Assembly: GCF_050632745.1 (NCBI RefSeq)
Contig: NZ_JBODSD010000002.1
Coordinates: 310,001 to 374,000, forward strand
Source of the DNA: Mumia sp050632745
GTDB taxonomy: Bacteria > Actinomycetota > Actinomycetes > Propionibacteriales > Nocardioidaceae
Direction of reading: 5' to 3'
DNA: 64,000 bases
Positions 33,626-42,189 of this stretch are shown here, in pieces. The notes under the pieces are model-generated. The model searched no databases and was not told where the DNA came from. It saw only the letters and a list, made by a program, of their open reading frames with translations. Position numbers and translations under genes: made by a program. The stretch's first letter is position 1. Every line of letters starts with the position of its first letter.

Positions 33626-33640
33626 GACAAATAATTTGTC
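33626..33640. other. Perfect palindrome in the 16S leader
   Basis: GACAAAT-a-ATTTGTC, A/T-rich against the GC-rich background, 56 bases upstream of mature 16S. It may be part of the pre-16S processing structure. Confidence 0.45.
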
Positions 33641-33709
33641 ACGGAATCTGACCCGACAGACCAAACCGGCCTGCCAAAAGGGTCTACTGATTATCTCGTC
33701 GACTTTTAG

Positions 33710-33731
33710 CACACTGTTGAGTTCTCAAACA
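33710..33731 (-). promoter_or_regulatory. boxA antitermination site in rRNA leader
   Basis: The minus strand contains TGTTTGAGAACTCAACAGTG, the conserved actinobacterial rRNA boxA region where the NusB-NusE complex loads. It is repeated with small changes before 23S. Confidence 0.8.
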
Positions 33732-33961
33732 TCAGACACACAAAACCCTCAACCCACACAGGCATCAGATCAAGGCGCGACCCCCAAACCTACCAGGTGC
33801 TTCACAGGCTCCCAAACCGGGCTCCCGGAGCGCACCGAGCAGCGACCCTCACCTGTTCCACGCGTGCGGAACCGGCTAGGTTCTTGCTTGAGGTGATTAT
33901 CGCCAGGGCCGCGTGCCCGGCCTCTCGGCCTTGCCCGCCGCCGTCCCCGGCAACAAGAAGA

Positions 33962-33990
33962 ACATTACAGGGTCGGTTTTTGGCGGTCAA
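33962..33990 (-). promoter_or_regulatory. rRNA operon promoter
   Basis: On the minus strand TTGACC is followed after exactly 17 bases by TAATGT, a strong housekeeping sigma promoter. Transcription would begin near 33955, giving a leader of about 380 bases before 16S. Confidence 0.8.
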
Positions 33991-34064
33991 ACCGGGGGTA
34001 CCCCTTAACGCGAAAACACCCTCTGACCTGCGGTGATGCGCACGGCACGAGCGGAGACGGCCGA

Positions 34065-34514
34065 TCAGCTGATCCGCAGCTCGACGACGGCGTCCGCGTC
34101 GACCTGCGTCGTCCCGTCCCACCCCGGCGGCGCCAGCGGCATCCGGACCGTGCCGCGCAGGCGCACCCGCACCGCGTCCCCCGTCTGCTCGACGTCCCAC
34201 ACCAGGCTGTCGACCCCCGCGTCAGCACCCGTCGTACGGAGGTAGTCGCCGACGACGGCCCGTGCCGCTCCGGCGTCCAGCGCGATCGTCCCCTCCCCCG
34301 CGCCGTACAGGCTCGCGCGCGCCACGCCCTCGCTCGCCGCGAGCGCTGCGCCGTCGGCAAGGTCGGCGAGACGCCGCTGAGCGAGGTAGGCCGTCGAGGC
34401 GTTGACCGCCATCGCGACGACGAGACCAGCGACGACGAAGAACCCGACGATCATGACGGTCACCTGGCCGCCCTCGCTCCGTACCGGCGTCCCTGCCGGT
34501 CTCGCTGCGCTCAC
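34065..34514 (-). CDS. TadG-like pilus assembly protein (Rv3654c-type)
   Basis: A 149-residue protein. GGQVTVMIVGFFVVAGLVVAMAVNASTAYLAQRRLADLADGAALAA is the typical N-terminal helix of TadE/TadG-like pseudopilins, with a short periplasmic domain after it. GTG start in a GTGA overlap with the TadE-like gene before it. It is the last gene of the tad locus, about 75 bases before the rRNA promoter on the same strand. Probably a minor pilin or an envelope component of the Tad apparatus. Confidence 0.85.
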   Translation of the reverse strand: MSAARPAGTPVRSEGGQVTVMIVGFFVVAGLVVAMAVNASTAYLAQRRLADLADGAALAASEGVARASLYGAGEGTIALDAGAARAVVGDYLRTTGADAGVDSLVWDVEQTGDAVRVRLRGTVRMPLAPPGWDGTTQVDADAVVELRIS

Positions 34515-34960
34515 GAACGGTCCTCGCGGAAGCGGCCGTACGGCTCGGTGTGGGTGCTGGAGACGCGCACGCTCGGACGCGCACCGCCGAGGACGTCGGG
34601 CAGGAAGGGCAGCGGTGCACGGGAGCTCACCGTCACCACGACCGAGGACCCCGGGCTGAGGCACGGTCCGCCCGTGCAGCGGACGCGGACCGAACCCTCC
34701 GACGCAGAGATCCGGTGGTCCTCGAGGACCAGCTCCGCGGCGCGGACGGCGCGCGCCTCGGCGACCCCGGGATCGGGCGCCTGCACGAACGCGCGTCCCG
34801 CGGCCCGGCCGGCGGCGCTCACGCCGTACGCCGCGCGTTGGACCTCGAAGACCGCGATCACCACGTACACGAGCGGGATCAGAAGGAGGAGCGCGAGCCA
34901 CGTCGTCTCCACCACCGCGGAGCCCCGGTCTCCCCGGTCGCGACGACGGCGCGACGTCAC
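34511..34960 (-). CDS. TadE-like pseudopilin (149 aa)
   Basis: A basic start (TSRRRRDRGDRGS) is followed by AVVETTWLALLLLIPLVYVVIAVFEVQRAAYGVSAAGRAAGRA, the TadE signature of a class III pseudopilin with Glu near the start of the helix. A small extracytoplasmic domain has two Cys (CTGGPC), likely a disulfide. GTGA overlap on the downstream side and a 4-base overlap (ATGA) with the preceding gene. Confidence 0.87.
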   Translation of the reverse strand: MTSRRRRDRGDRGSAVVETTWLALLLLIPLVYVVIAVFEVQRAAYGVSAAGRAAGRAFVQAPDPGVAEARAVRAAELVLEDHRISASEGSVRVRCTGGPCLSPGSSVVVTVSSRAPLPFLPDVLGGARPSVRVSSTHTEPYGRFREDRS

Positions 34961-35376
34961 GCTGACCCCGCCTCGACGACGGCGCGACCGACGCCCTCGA
35001 CCTCGACCGTCGAACCGAACATCCCGAGGGCCGGGACGCTCGCGCGGGCACGGACCACCACGACCGGCTGGCCGCCGACGGTGCTCCGCTCGGCACGGAC
35101 GTCGCGGGCGTAGCGCGCGGACAGCGCCTGGGTGATCTGGTCGCGGGTTCGTGCGGATCCCAGCTGTGGTGAGGCGCCGTCGCGCGACGCGGCCCGCGCT
35201 CCGTCCGCGGCCGCCGCCGTCAAGGTGTTGCGGACGTGGAGCACGAGGCCCACCTGGACGATCGCGAGGACGAGCGGCACCAGGACCACCATGACGAGGC
35301 AGAACTCCGCGACAGCGGACCCGTCGTCAGGGCTCCGTCCCCGACCGCGGCGGACGCGAGGGCGTACGAGGCTCAT
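34957..35376 (-). CDS. TadE-like pseudopilin (139 aa)
   Basis: DDGSAVAEFCLVMVVLVPLVLAIVQVGLVLHVRNTLTAAAADGARAA is a TadE-type helix with the G-SAVAEF start used by prepilin peptidase-dependent pseudopilins. A short soluble domain (TVGGQPVVVVRARASVPALGMFG) ends the protein. ATG at 35376, overlapping the pilin-like gene stop by 4 bases. Two adjacent TadE-like genes usually give a minor-pilin pair. Confidence 0.87.
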   Translation of the reverse strand: MSLVRPRVRRGRGRSPDDGSAVAEFCLVMVVLVPLVLAIVQVGLVLHVRNTLTAAAADGARAASRDGASPQLGSARTRDQITQALSARYARDVRAERSTVGGQPVVVVRARASVPALGMFGSTVEVEGVGRAVVEAGSA

Positions 35377-35585
35377 CCTCCGACGGACGTCAGCGCGGCC
35401 TCGAGCATCGTCTTCAGCCGCGGGCCCGCGACTGCGGTGAGGCCGGCGACCAGTCCGGCCGACATCACAGTGATCATCACCCATCCGGGGACGTCGCCGC
35501 GCTCGTCGCGGTGGCGCAGCCTGCAGTGAACGGCGCGAAAGGCGCGCACGGCACGCGACGGACGCGCGGGGGTGGTGACGGACAT
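35373..35585 (-). CDS. Flp-pilin-like small membrane protein (70 aa)
   Basis: A basic stretch of about 30 residues ends in RDERGDVPGW, followed by one helix (VMITVMSAGLVAGLTAVAGPRL). Size, single helix after a short basic leader and location between tadC and the tadE genes fit the Flp pilin of actinobacterial tad loci (related to the DUF4244 type). No Glu-Tyr pair of canonical Flp is visible, so the family assignment is moderate. Confidence 0.75.
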   Translation of the reverse strand: MSVTTPARPSRAVRAFRAVHCRLRHRDERGDVPGWVMITVMSAGLVAGLTAVAGPRLKTMLEAALTSVGG

Positions 35586-35602
35586 GGACGCTCCTCGAAG
35601 GG

Positions 35603-36535
35603 TCAGGGCGTGGTGAGCGAGAGGCTCACCAGGCCGGGGTAGAACGCGAACAGCACGGTCACGGGAAGGACCAGGAACACGACGGGCACGAGCATCAGCA
35701 CCTCGCGGCGGGCGCCGGACTCGACCAGCTCGCGGCGGCCCGCCTCGCGGACGTCTGCTGCCTGGGCGTGCAGGACGTCGACCAGCGGGGTCCCTCGCTC
35801 GACGGCGACCGCGAGGGTCTCGGCGAACCGCGCGACGGCCGGGACGCCCGTCCGCGCGGACAGGTCGTCGAGCGCATCGGTGAGCGGACGGCCGGTGCGG
35901 ACGTCCGCGACGACGGCACGGAGGTCGCTGGAGAGGGCGCCGTCGCTGACGTCGGCGACGCGCTCCAACGCGGAGACCGGCCCCTCGCCGGCGGCGACGG
36001 CGAGCGCCATGAGGTCGGCGATCGAGGGGAACTCCCGAGCGACGCGTTCCTCGTGGCGCTGCACCGCGCGGGTCAGCGCCACGTCGCGCGCAAGCACCCC
36101 CGAGACTCCTGCGGCCAGGCACAGGACCAGGCCGGCAAGCGGGCGTACGTCCGCCACGAGACCCCAGGTGAGGAGGATCGTGGCAGCGGCGCCGAAGGCC
36201 GCCACCCCCGACACGACCTGGCTCGCCCGGAACTCCTCGAGGGTGAGCGGGGACCGCAGCCTGCGGAGACGCCGCCGTACGGAGGAGCTGCCGCCCAGGA
36301 CCCGCTCGACTACGTCCGCCCCACCGCGTACGGCGGGGCCGAAGACCGCCCGGCCGGCCGTCCACGGCTCCGGGCCGTCACGCGGTCGGGGCGTCCCGAC
36401 CGTCACGTCGCGGACGTACGGCGCGACCCGGCTCTCCAACGACGGGCGTCGACGCAGCCGGGCGACGCGGACGAGCTCGAGCAGTCCGAGGGCGATGCCG
36501 GCCGCGAGGACCGCGCCGAGCAGCGGGGCCGTCAC
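35603..36535 (-). CDS. tadC: Type II secretion F-domain protein TadC
   Basis: A 310-residue inner-membrane platform protein. An N-terminal helix (APLLGAVLAAGIALGLLELV), a pair of mid helices (VVSGVAAFGAAATILLTWGL), the T2SSF cytoplasmic domain with FPSIADLMALAVAAGEGPVSALERV and LVDVLHAQAADVREAGRRELVE, and C-terminal helices (EVLMLVPVVFLVLPVTVLFAFYPG). With TadB it forms the platform that the TadA ATPase drives. GTG start in a GTGA overlap with tadB. Confidence 0.9.
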   Translation of the reverse strand: MTAPLLGAVLAAGIALGLLELVRVARLRRRPSLESRVAPYVRDVTVGTPRPRDGPEPWTAGRAVFGPAVRGGADVVERVLGGSSSVRRRLRRLRSPLTLEEFRASQVVSGVAAFGAAATILLTWGLVADVRPLAGLVLCLAAGVSGVLARDVALTRAVQRHEERVAREFPSIADLMALAVAAGEGPVSALERVADVSDGALSSDLRAVVADVRTGRPLTDALDDLSARTGVPAVARFAETLAVAVERGTPLVDVLHAQAADVREAGRRELVESGARREVLMLVPVVFLVLPVTVLFAFYPGLVSLSLTTP

Positions 36536-37389
36536 CGCAGGACCCGTGGTTCTCGAGGGAGGCGCCCGATGAGGAGCATGAGCCGGTAGGCCAGCACGCA
36601 CACGACGAGCCCGACCACGAGCAGGACCAGCCCGGTCCCCGACCCGAACCGGGTGATCGCGTCACGCTGCAACGACATCAGCGCGAGCACGATCCACGGA
36701 GCGGCCACGGCGAGCCGCGCACCGTTGACGGTCCACGCCTGACGCGCGACGAGCTCGCCGCGGGTCCGGAGGTCGTCGCGGAGGAAGGCCGACAGCGTCC
36801 GCAGCATCCGCCCGAGGTCGCCGCCCCCGACGTCGCGCGCCACGCGCAGCGCCTCGACGACCCGGTCCCCGACGGGATCGGCGAGCCGCGCCTTGAGGGC
36901 GTCGAGGCTCTCGGAGAACCGCCCGCTCGCCTGGTAGTCGCGGGCGAACGCGGCGAACGGCTCGCGCAACGGCTCGGGCCCGCGCTCGCCGAGCCCTGCG
37001 ACGGCCTCCGGGAGCGACATCCCGGCGCGGACGGCGGAGGCGAGATGGTCGACCGCCTCCGGCCACGCCGCCGCACGCTCCTCGGCGACGCGACCCGCGC
37101 GGCTGCGGACCACCGCGAGCGGCAGGTACGAGGCTCCCGCGGCGGCGACCAGCGCCACGGTCGGCGTCGCGGTGATCAGCAGCGCGAGCACGAGCCCGAG
37201 CAGGCCGCACAACACGCAGACCGTGAGGAGGCCCCGTGCCGTGGTCCCGTCCACGCCGGCGCGAGCGAGGAGCTCGTCGAGGCGCCCCGGCCGGCGGTCG
37301 TGCGGGTCGTGGACACGGGGAGGCGCGGTCAGGCCGGACCACACCATGAGGAGCCCGACCCCCACGCCGAGCCCGACGAGATAGCCCAT
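36532..37389 (-). CDS. tadB: Type II secretion F-domain protein TadB
   Basis: 285 residues, a T2SSF platform protein paired with TadC. Two N-terminal helix groups (LVGLGVGVGLLMVWSGL, then LLTVCVLCGLLGLVLALLI) are followed by the T2SSF domain (WPEAVDHLASAVRAGMSLPEAVAGL, RVVEALRVARDVGGGDLGRMLRTL) and final helices. The ATG overlaps the tadA stop by one base (TGATG). Confidence 0.9.
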   Translation of the reverse strand: MGYLVGLGVGVGLLMVWSGLTAPPRVHDPHDRRPGRLDELLARAGVDGTTARGLLTVCVLCGLLGLVLALLITATPTVALVAAAGASYLPLAVVRSRAGRVAEERAAAWPEAVDHLASAVRAGMSLPEAVAGLGERGPEPLREPFAAFARDYQASGRFSESLDALKARLADPVGDRVVEALRVARDVGGGDLGRMLRTLSAFLRDDLRTRGELVARQAWTVNGARLAVAAPWIVLALMSLQRDAITRFGSGTGLVLLVVGLVVCVLAYRLMLLIGRLPREPRVLR

Positions 37390-38624
37390 CAGTCCTCCGT
37401 CCGCAGGAGAGCCGCCACGTCGATGCCCGCCTGGACGAACCGCTCCGTACGAGCGGGCGTGCCGCTCGCACGGACGAGCGCGCCGTCGCGGTGGACGAAC
37501 AGGGACTCGGTCTCGATGACCTCGTTCTCGACCCGGCCGCTGACCGCGGCGATCTCGCGCACGCTGCGGCGCCCCTGCGCGTCCATGCCGAGGTGGACGA
37601 CGTGGTCGACGCACGTCGCGACCGTGGGGACGACGAACCTCGCGGAGATGTTCTCGCCGGCCAGCAACGGGAGCGTGCACATCTTGACCAGGGCCTGCCG
37701 GGCCGACGACGCGTGCAGGGTGGCCATCCCGGGAAGGCCCGCGTTGAGCGCGAGCAGCAGGTCGAAGCACTCCTCCGCCCGCACCTCGCCGATCACCAGC
37801 CGGGAGGGCCGCATCCGCAACGCCTCCTTGACCAGGGTCCGCAGCCGGATCTCGCCGGTGCCCTCGAGCCCGGCCTGGCGGGTCTGCAGCGCGACCCAGT
37901 CCGGGTGCGAGAACCTGAGCTCGAAGACCTCCTCCGCGGACACGATGCGCTCCGTGCCGGGCACCTCGGCGGCGAGCGCGTTGAGGAAGGTCGTCTTGCC
38001 GCACTGCGTCCCGCCCGAGACGAGGACGTTGTGGCCCGAGACCACGCTCGCCCGCAGGAACGCCGCCGCGTGCTCGGTCAGCGCTCCGGCGGCGACGAGG
38101 TCGCCCAGACCGCGGAACCGCGCTCCGAACTTGCGCACGTTGACGGCGGCGAACCCGCGCGCGATGCCCTCGAGCACGACGTGCAGCCGGTGCCCGCCGG
38201 GCAGTGTCGCGTCCACGAACGGCTGGCTCATGTCGAGCCGCCGGCCGCTGGTCGCGAGCATCCGCTCGACCAGCTCCCGCACCTCGACGGGGGTCAGGAT
38301 CACCGAGGTCAGCTCGTGCCGGCCGCCGCGCGCCACGAACACGCGGGACGGCTCGTTGATCCAGATCTCCTCGACCTCGGGGTCGTCGAGGTAGGGCTGG
38401 AGCGGGCCGAGCCCGGCCACGGCGGCGACCAGCTCGCCGATCGTGGCGTCGGGATCGGTCAGCGGCGCGACCGCGCCCGTGAGGCTGCGCTGGTCGTGCG
38501 CGGCCGCGACCTGCTCGGCGATGCGCCGCACGGTGGCGGCGTCACGGAGCGGGTCGACGCCCTGGGCGCGCACGTGCGCGCGGACCTCGTCGGCCAGGCT
38601 GCTCGTCGTCACGGGACTCCCCAC
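37389..38624 (-). CDS. tadA: Tad secretion ATPase TadA/CpaF
   Basis: 411 residues. The GSPII_E-type ATPase carries Walker A SGGTQCGKTTFLNAL (GxxxxGKT kept; Gln-Cys in place of the usual Gly-Ser), an Asp-box region ERIVSAEEVFELRF and LVIGEVRAEECFDLLLALNAGLPGMATLHASSA, the His box. It powers Flp pilus assembly or a related Tad secretion system. GTG at 38624; a second GTG four codons on is possible. The locus lacks a prepilin peptidase and a CpaE/Ssd-like gene in this window. Confidence 0.93.
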   Translation of the reverse strand: MGSPVTTSSLADEVRAHVRAQGVDPLRDAATVRRIAEQVAAAHDQRSLTGAVAPLTDPDATIGELVAAVAGLGPLQPYLDDPEVEEIWINEPSRVFVARGGRHELTSVILTPVEVRELVERMLATSGRRLDMSQPFVDATLPGGHRLHVVLEGIARGFAAVNVRKFGARFRGLGDLVAAGALTEHAAAFLRASVVSGHNVLVSGGTQCGKTTFLNALAAEVPGTERIVSAEEVFELRFSHPDWVALQTRQAGLEGTGEIRLRTLVKEALRMRPSRLVIGEVRAEECFDLLLALNAGLPGMATLHASSARQALVKMCTLPLLAGENISARFVVPTVATCVDHVVHLGMDAQGRRSVREIAAVSGRVENEVIETESLFVHRDGALVRASGTPARTERFVQAGIDVAALLRTED

Positions 38625-38697
38625 GGCGGTTCTCGTGCGGGAATACTGCCGTAAACGGGTGTCACACGAACAGACCCCGAGCCCACCTTGTGGACAA

Positions 38698-38707
38698 CCC
38701 CGTCGGA
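38698..38707 (-). promoter_or_regulatory. Single DnaA-box-like site upstream of tadA
   Basis: The minus strand reads TTGTCCACAA, an exact match to the actinobacterial DnaA box TTGTCCACA, 74 bases before the tadA start. Isolated DnaA boxes occur by chance; here the site lies in the only gap where tad transcription could start. Confidence 0.45.
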
Positions 38708-38741
38708 GCCGGCGATGGCGTCGAGCAGGCGCGGGCGGGGC

Positions 38742-39749
38742 TCAGCCGAGCCCGCGGGCGCGGTACGCCCGGGGCGAGAGGCCGTTCTCGCGGTGGAACG
38801 CCCGGCTGAAGTGCGAGGGGTCCGGCAGCCCGACCGCGGCGCCGATCTCGGCGATGGAGGTGTTGGCGTGCTCCGCGCTCAGGAGCAGGTCGCGGGCGCG
38901 CGCGATCCGGCGGTCGCGGATGTAGGTCGCGACGGGCCCGAGCTCGGCCGCGAACGCCTCGTACAGCCGACGCCGCGAGACACCGGTGAGCGCGGCGACG
39001 GCGGCCGCGTCGAGCGTCGGGTCGGCGAGCCGGGTCTCGACGTGCTGCTGCGCGGCCTCCACGATCTGGCGGTGGTCGGTCCCCGGCGCCAGCCGGAACG
39101 CCGGCGTGTCCCGGACGACCCGCGCCGCGAGGTCGGCCAGCTGCCCGGCGGAGCGGAACTCGCCCCGCGCGCTCGCGAGCATCGCCTCCCGCAGCGGGAC
39201 GAGGTTGTCGCCGGTGAGCGGCCGCGCGGCCTTCATCGCGAGCTGGTCGCGCGACACCCCGAGGGCGCTGCGCGGGACGAGGAGCAGCAGGATGCCGAAC
39301 GGCAGCGTGCTCCCCGCCTCGTACGGGTCGGCGGTGTCGTAGACGACCACGTCCCCGCGCGCGAGGGTGTGGACGCGGTCGTGCTGACGCAGCGCCATGT
39401 GGCCGCCGAGGCCGAGGCAGAGCTTGACGTAGTCGCCCCCGGCCGCGGCGAGCTCGGGGCTGCGGCGGGCGACGTGCGCGGTGCCCTGCAGCGTGCAGGC
39501 GCGCACGCCGTCGTGCTCCCGCATCGTGATGTGCCCGTGGACGACGCGGTCAGGGCCGCTGATCGTGAGCGGGACGAGCATCCGCGAGCACGCCTCGGTC
39601 CACATCTGGGTCGTGCTGGCCACCGACGAACGGCGGGTGTCGAGCTCGTCGAACCCGCCTCGCGATCGGTCGTTCCACACGTTGGCCACCTCGGACGTCC
39701 GGCGCACGCGTCGCCGGGGGTCGGCGCCGGTGCCCTGGTGCCGCATCAT
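38742..39749 (-). CDS. AraC-family transcriptional regulator with AraC_binding_2-like sensor domain
   Basis: 335 residues. The N-terminal region (VWNDRSRGGFDELDTRR to GDVVVYDTADPYEAGSTLPFGILLLLVPRSALG) matches the sensor domain of NitR/XylS-like activators. The C-terminal double helix-turn-helix (LDAAAVAALTGVSRRRLYEAFAAELG, then SIAEIGAAVGLPDPSHFSRAFHRENGLSPRAYR) is standard AraC. It is the last gene of the liv-adh-amidase operon, coupled to the amidase through an overlapping ATGATG. It probably activates the operon on binding its substrate. The family links the operon to aromatic or amide/nitrile-type effectors. Confidence 0.9.
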   Translation of the reverse strand: MMRHQGTGADPRRRVRRTSEVANVWNDRSRGGFDELDTRRSSVASTTQMWTEACSRMLVPLTISGPDRVVHGHITMREHDGVRACTLQGTAHVARRSPELAAAGGDYVKLCLGLGGHMALRQHDRVHTLARGDVVVYDTADPYEAGSTLPFGILLLLVPRSALGVSRDQLAMKAARPLTGDNLVPLREAMLASARGEFRSAGQLADLAARVVRDTPAFRLAPGTDHRQIVEAAQQHVETRLADPTLDAAAVAALTGVSRRRLYEAFAAELGPVATYIRDRRIARARDLLLSAEHANTSIAEIGAAVGLPDPSHFSRAFHRENGLSPRAYRARGLG

Positions 39750-41077
39750 AGGCCGGAAGTCGCCGCAGCGGCGGCGATCAGCACGATCGCCTCCTCCGAG
39801 GGCCGTCCGAGGACCTGCAGCCCGACGGGCAGACCGTCGGCCGGACCGACCGGGACCGAGACCGCGGGGGCCCCCGTGACGTTGGCCAGCGAGGTGTTGC
39901 GGGTGAGGACGGGCTCGATCGGCTCGGGCTCGCTGCCGACGCAGACCGTCATGGCCCCGATCGGGGGCGCGACGACCGGCACGGTCGGGCTCACGAGGAC
40001 GTCGACCTGGCTCAGCGTCGCCGCGAACCAGGCCTTCACCCTCGCCACGGCGTCGCGCGTCGCGGCCAGGTCGGCGCCCTCGACCGGCCCCATCCCGAGC
40101 AGCTCGGCGAGGTCGGGGCCGTACGACGCAGGATCGGCCGCGAACGCCTCCCGGTGGATGCGCTCGGCCTCGTCGCGGACGAGCGTGAGGATCGCGTACG
40201 CCCGTCCGACCAGGTCGGGCACGTCGACGTCGACCACCGCTCCGACGCGCCCGGCGAGGGAATCGCGCGCCGGCTCGCACACGGCGCGGACCTCGGGGGA
40301 CGCCCCGGCGCCGCCGTCGACCAGCCAGCCGACGCGCAGCCCCGCGGGATCGCCCGAGGGGACGGTCCCGGATCCTGCGAGCGCCTCGTACGCCGTCCCG
40401 ACGTCGGCGACCGTGCGCGCGAGGAGGCCGACGTGGTCCAGGCTCGGGGCGAGCGGGTACGCGCCGGCGGTGCTCAGCCAGCCCGCGCTGGGCTTGAGCC
40501 CGACGCACCCGCAGAGCGCTGCCGGGATCCGCGCGCTGCCGGCGGTGTCCGAGCCGAGCGCGAGCAGGCTGCTGCGGGCCGTGACCGACGCGCCGCCGCC
40601 GCCCGACGAGCCGCCCGGCACCCGGTCGTACGCCCAGGGGTTGCGCGTGGGCCCGAAGTGCGGGTTGTCGGTGCGACCGCCCCAGGCGAACTCGTGCGTG
40701 GCGTGCTTGCCGAGCACGACGGCCCCCGCCTCGCGGAGGGCCGTCACGGAGGCCGCGTCGGTGCCCGGGACGTGGTCGGCGAACCGCACCGACCCGTACG
40801 TCGTCCGCAGGGCCGCGGTGTCGAACAGGTCCTTGACCCCGACCGGGATGCCGTGGAGCCGGCTGCGTGGACCCGACCGTGCGATCTCCTGCTGCGCGGC
40901 CCTCGCCTGCGCGGTCGCCCCGTCGCGGTCGACCGTCACGTACGCGTTGAGCCCCGGCTCGGTCTCCTCGATCCTCCGCAGGTACGCAGCCGTCAGCTCG
41001 ACCGCGCCGACGTCGCCGGCGGCGAGCGCGTCGGCGGCGCCGACGAGGTCGAGCGCGAGGAGCGCGTCGTCGTTCAT
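39746..41077 (-). CDS. Amidase signature family hydrolase
   Basis: 443 residues. The Ser-cisSer-Lys triad can be placed as Lys82 (GIPVGVKDLFD), cis-Ser157 in PGGSSGGGGASV and nucleophile Ser181 in GSDTAGSARIPA; the spacings 75 and 24 are those of the family. It hydrolyses an amide to acid and ammonia in the cytosol. Its place after the Liv transporter and alcohol dehydrogenase suggests it acts on the imported compound or an intermediate. ATGA overlap with the dehydrogenase gene. Confidence 0.92.
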   Translation of the reverse strand: MNDDALLALDLVGAADALAAGDVGAVELTAAYLRRIEETEPGLNAYVTVDRDGATAQARAAQQEIARSGPRSRLHGIPVGVKDLFDTAALRTTYGSVRFADHVPGTDAASVTALREAGAVVLGKHATHEFAWGGRTDNPHFGPTRNPWAYDRVPGGSSGGGGASVTARSSLLALGSDTAGSARIPAALCGCVGLKPSAGWLSTAGAYPLAPSLDHVGLLARTVADVGTAYEALAGSGTVPSGDPAGLRVGWLVDGGAGASPEVRAVCEPARDSLAGRVGAVVDVDVPDLVGRAYAILTLVRDEAERIHREAFAADPASYGPDLAELLGMGPVEGADLAATRDAVARVKAWFAATLSQVDVLVSPTVPVVAPPIGAMTVCVGSEPEPIEPVLTRNTSLANVTGAPAVSVPVGPADGLPVGLQVLGRPSEEAIVLIAAAAATSGL

Positions 41078-42189
41078 CGCGGCATGCAGACGACGGGCTT
41101 GATCGCCTCGCCCGACAGGCTGGCGGCGATCGCGTCCTCGACCTGGTCGAGTGCGAAGTACTGGATGAGCCGGTCGTACGGGAACCGGCCCTGCGCGTGC
41201 AGCGCGAGCAGGCTCCCGATCACCTGGCGGCTGGTCCCGCCCCCTCCGAGCACGCCGACGATCCGCTTGCCCCACAGCGTCGTGAGGTGGTCGACGGAGA
41301 ACTCCGCCCCGGCGGGCGCGCCACCGACGAGGATGCACGTGCCGAGCATGCCCACCGAGTCGACCGCCTGACGCACCACCGGGATCGCCCCGGTGCACTC
41401 CAGGGCGAACGTCGCCGGCCCGTCGCAGATCTCGTGCACCGCGGCGACCGCGTCCTCGTGTCGGACGTCCACCGTGTGGGTGGCGCCGAAGGACTCCGCG
41501 AGCGCGAGGCGCGACGGGTGCCGGTCGACGGCGATGATCGTGGTCGCAGGGGTGCAGCGCGCCGCCATCACGGCGGACAGGCCGACGGCACCCGCGCCGT
41601 ACACGACGAGGGAGTCGCCCATCTTCGGCCGTGCGGTGTTGAGCACCGCGCCGGCGCCGGTGGAGATCCCGCAGGCCAACGGGCCGACGATCTCCAGCGG
41701 CACCTCCTCCGGGACGACGACCAGCGCGTCGGCCCAGGTCAGGGCGTACGTCGCCAGGGAGGACTGGCCGAAGAAGTGGCTCGAGAGCTCGGAGCCGTCG
41801 CCGCGGCGCAGCGCGGAGTCGCCGGCGCGCGGGCCGAGCAGGCGGACGCCGGCGACCAGCGCCTCCCCCAGCCGGTCGCAGTAGCGGGGCTCGCCGCCGC
41901 GGCAGTGGGCGCATGCGCCGCACGAGGGCCACCCGATGACGACGTGGTCGCCCGGGCGGACCGACGTGACGTCGTCCCCGACGGCCTCGACGACCCCGGC
42001 GCCCTCGTGCCCGAGCACGGCGGGGAGCGGCTGCGGGAGGTCGCCGTGCCGGGTGATCTCGTCGGTGTGGCACAGGCCCGTCGCGACGATGCGGACCAGG
42101 GCCTCCCCCGGCCCCGGCGCGTCGAGGTCGACCTCCTCCAGGACGAACGGCGCCCCGGTCTTCTCGACTACGGCTGCGGTGATCCTCAC
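41074..42189 (-). CDS. Zinc-dependent alcohol dehydrogenase (aryl-alcohol type)
   Basis: 371 residues. GLCHTDEITRHGD (catalytic Cys near 40), PAVLGHEGAGVVEAVG (His-Glu near 61-62) and WPSCGACAHCRGGEPRYC (structural-zinc Cys 90, 93, 96, 104) define class III-like/benzyl-alcohol-type ADHs. GAGAVGLSAVMAARC binds NAD. Oxidises an alcohol to an aldehyde. GTG start in a GTGA overlap with livM. No aldehyde dehydrogenase accompanies it here, so the aldehyde must be handled elsewhere. Confidence 0.92.
   Translation of the reverse strand: MRITAAVVEKTGAPFVLEEVDLDAPGPGEALVRIVATGLCHTDEITRHGDLPQPLPAVLGHEGAGVVEAVGDDVTSVRPGDHVVIGWPSCGACAHCRGGEPRYCDRLGEALVAGVRLLGPRAGDSALRRGDGSELSSHFFGQSSLATYALTWADALVVVPEEVPLEIVGPLACGISTGAGAVLNTARPKMGDSLVVYGAGAVGLSAVMAARCTPATTIIAVDRHPSRLALAESFGATHTVDVRHEDAVAAVHEICDGPATFALECTGAIPVVRQAVDSVGMLGTCILVGGAPAGAEFSVDHLTTLWGKRIVGVLGGGGTSRQVIGSLLALHAQGRFPYDRLIQYFALDQVEDAIAASLSGEAIKPVVCMPR

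Larger units (their letters stand above)
33571..34064 (-). other. rRNA operon leader and promoter region
   Basis: About 490 bases without a gene. It holds the promoter at 33962-33990, a leader of about 380 bases with boxA (33710-33731) and a palindrome (33626-33640). The middle (33740-33950) shows no further clear element. Confidence 0.75.
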
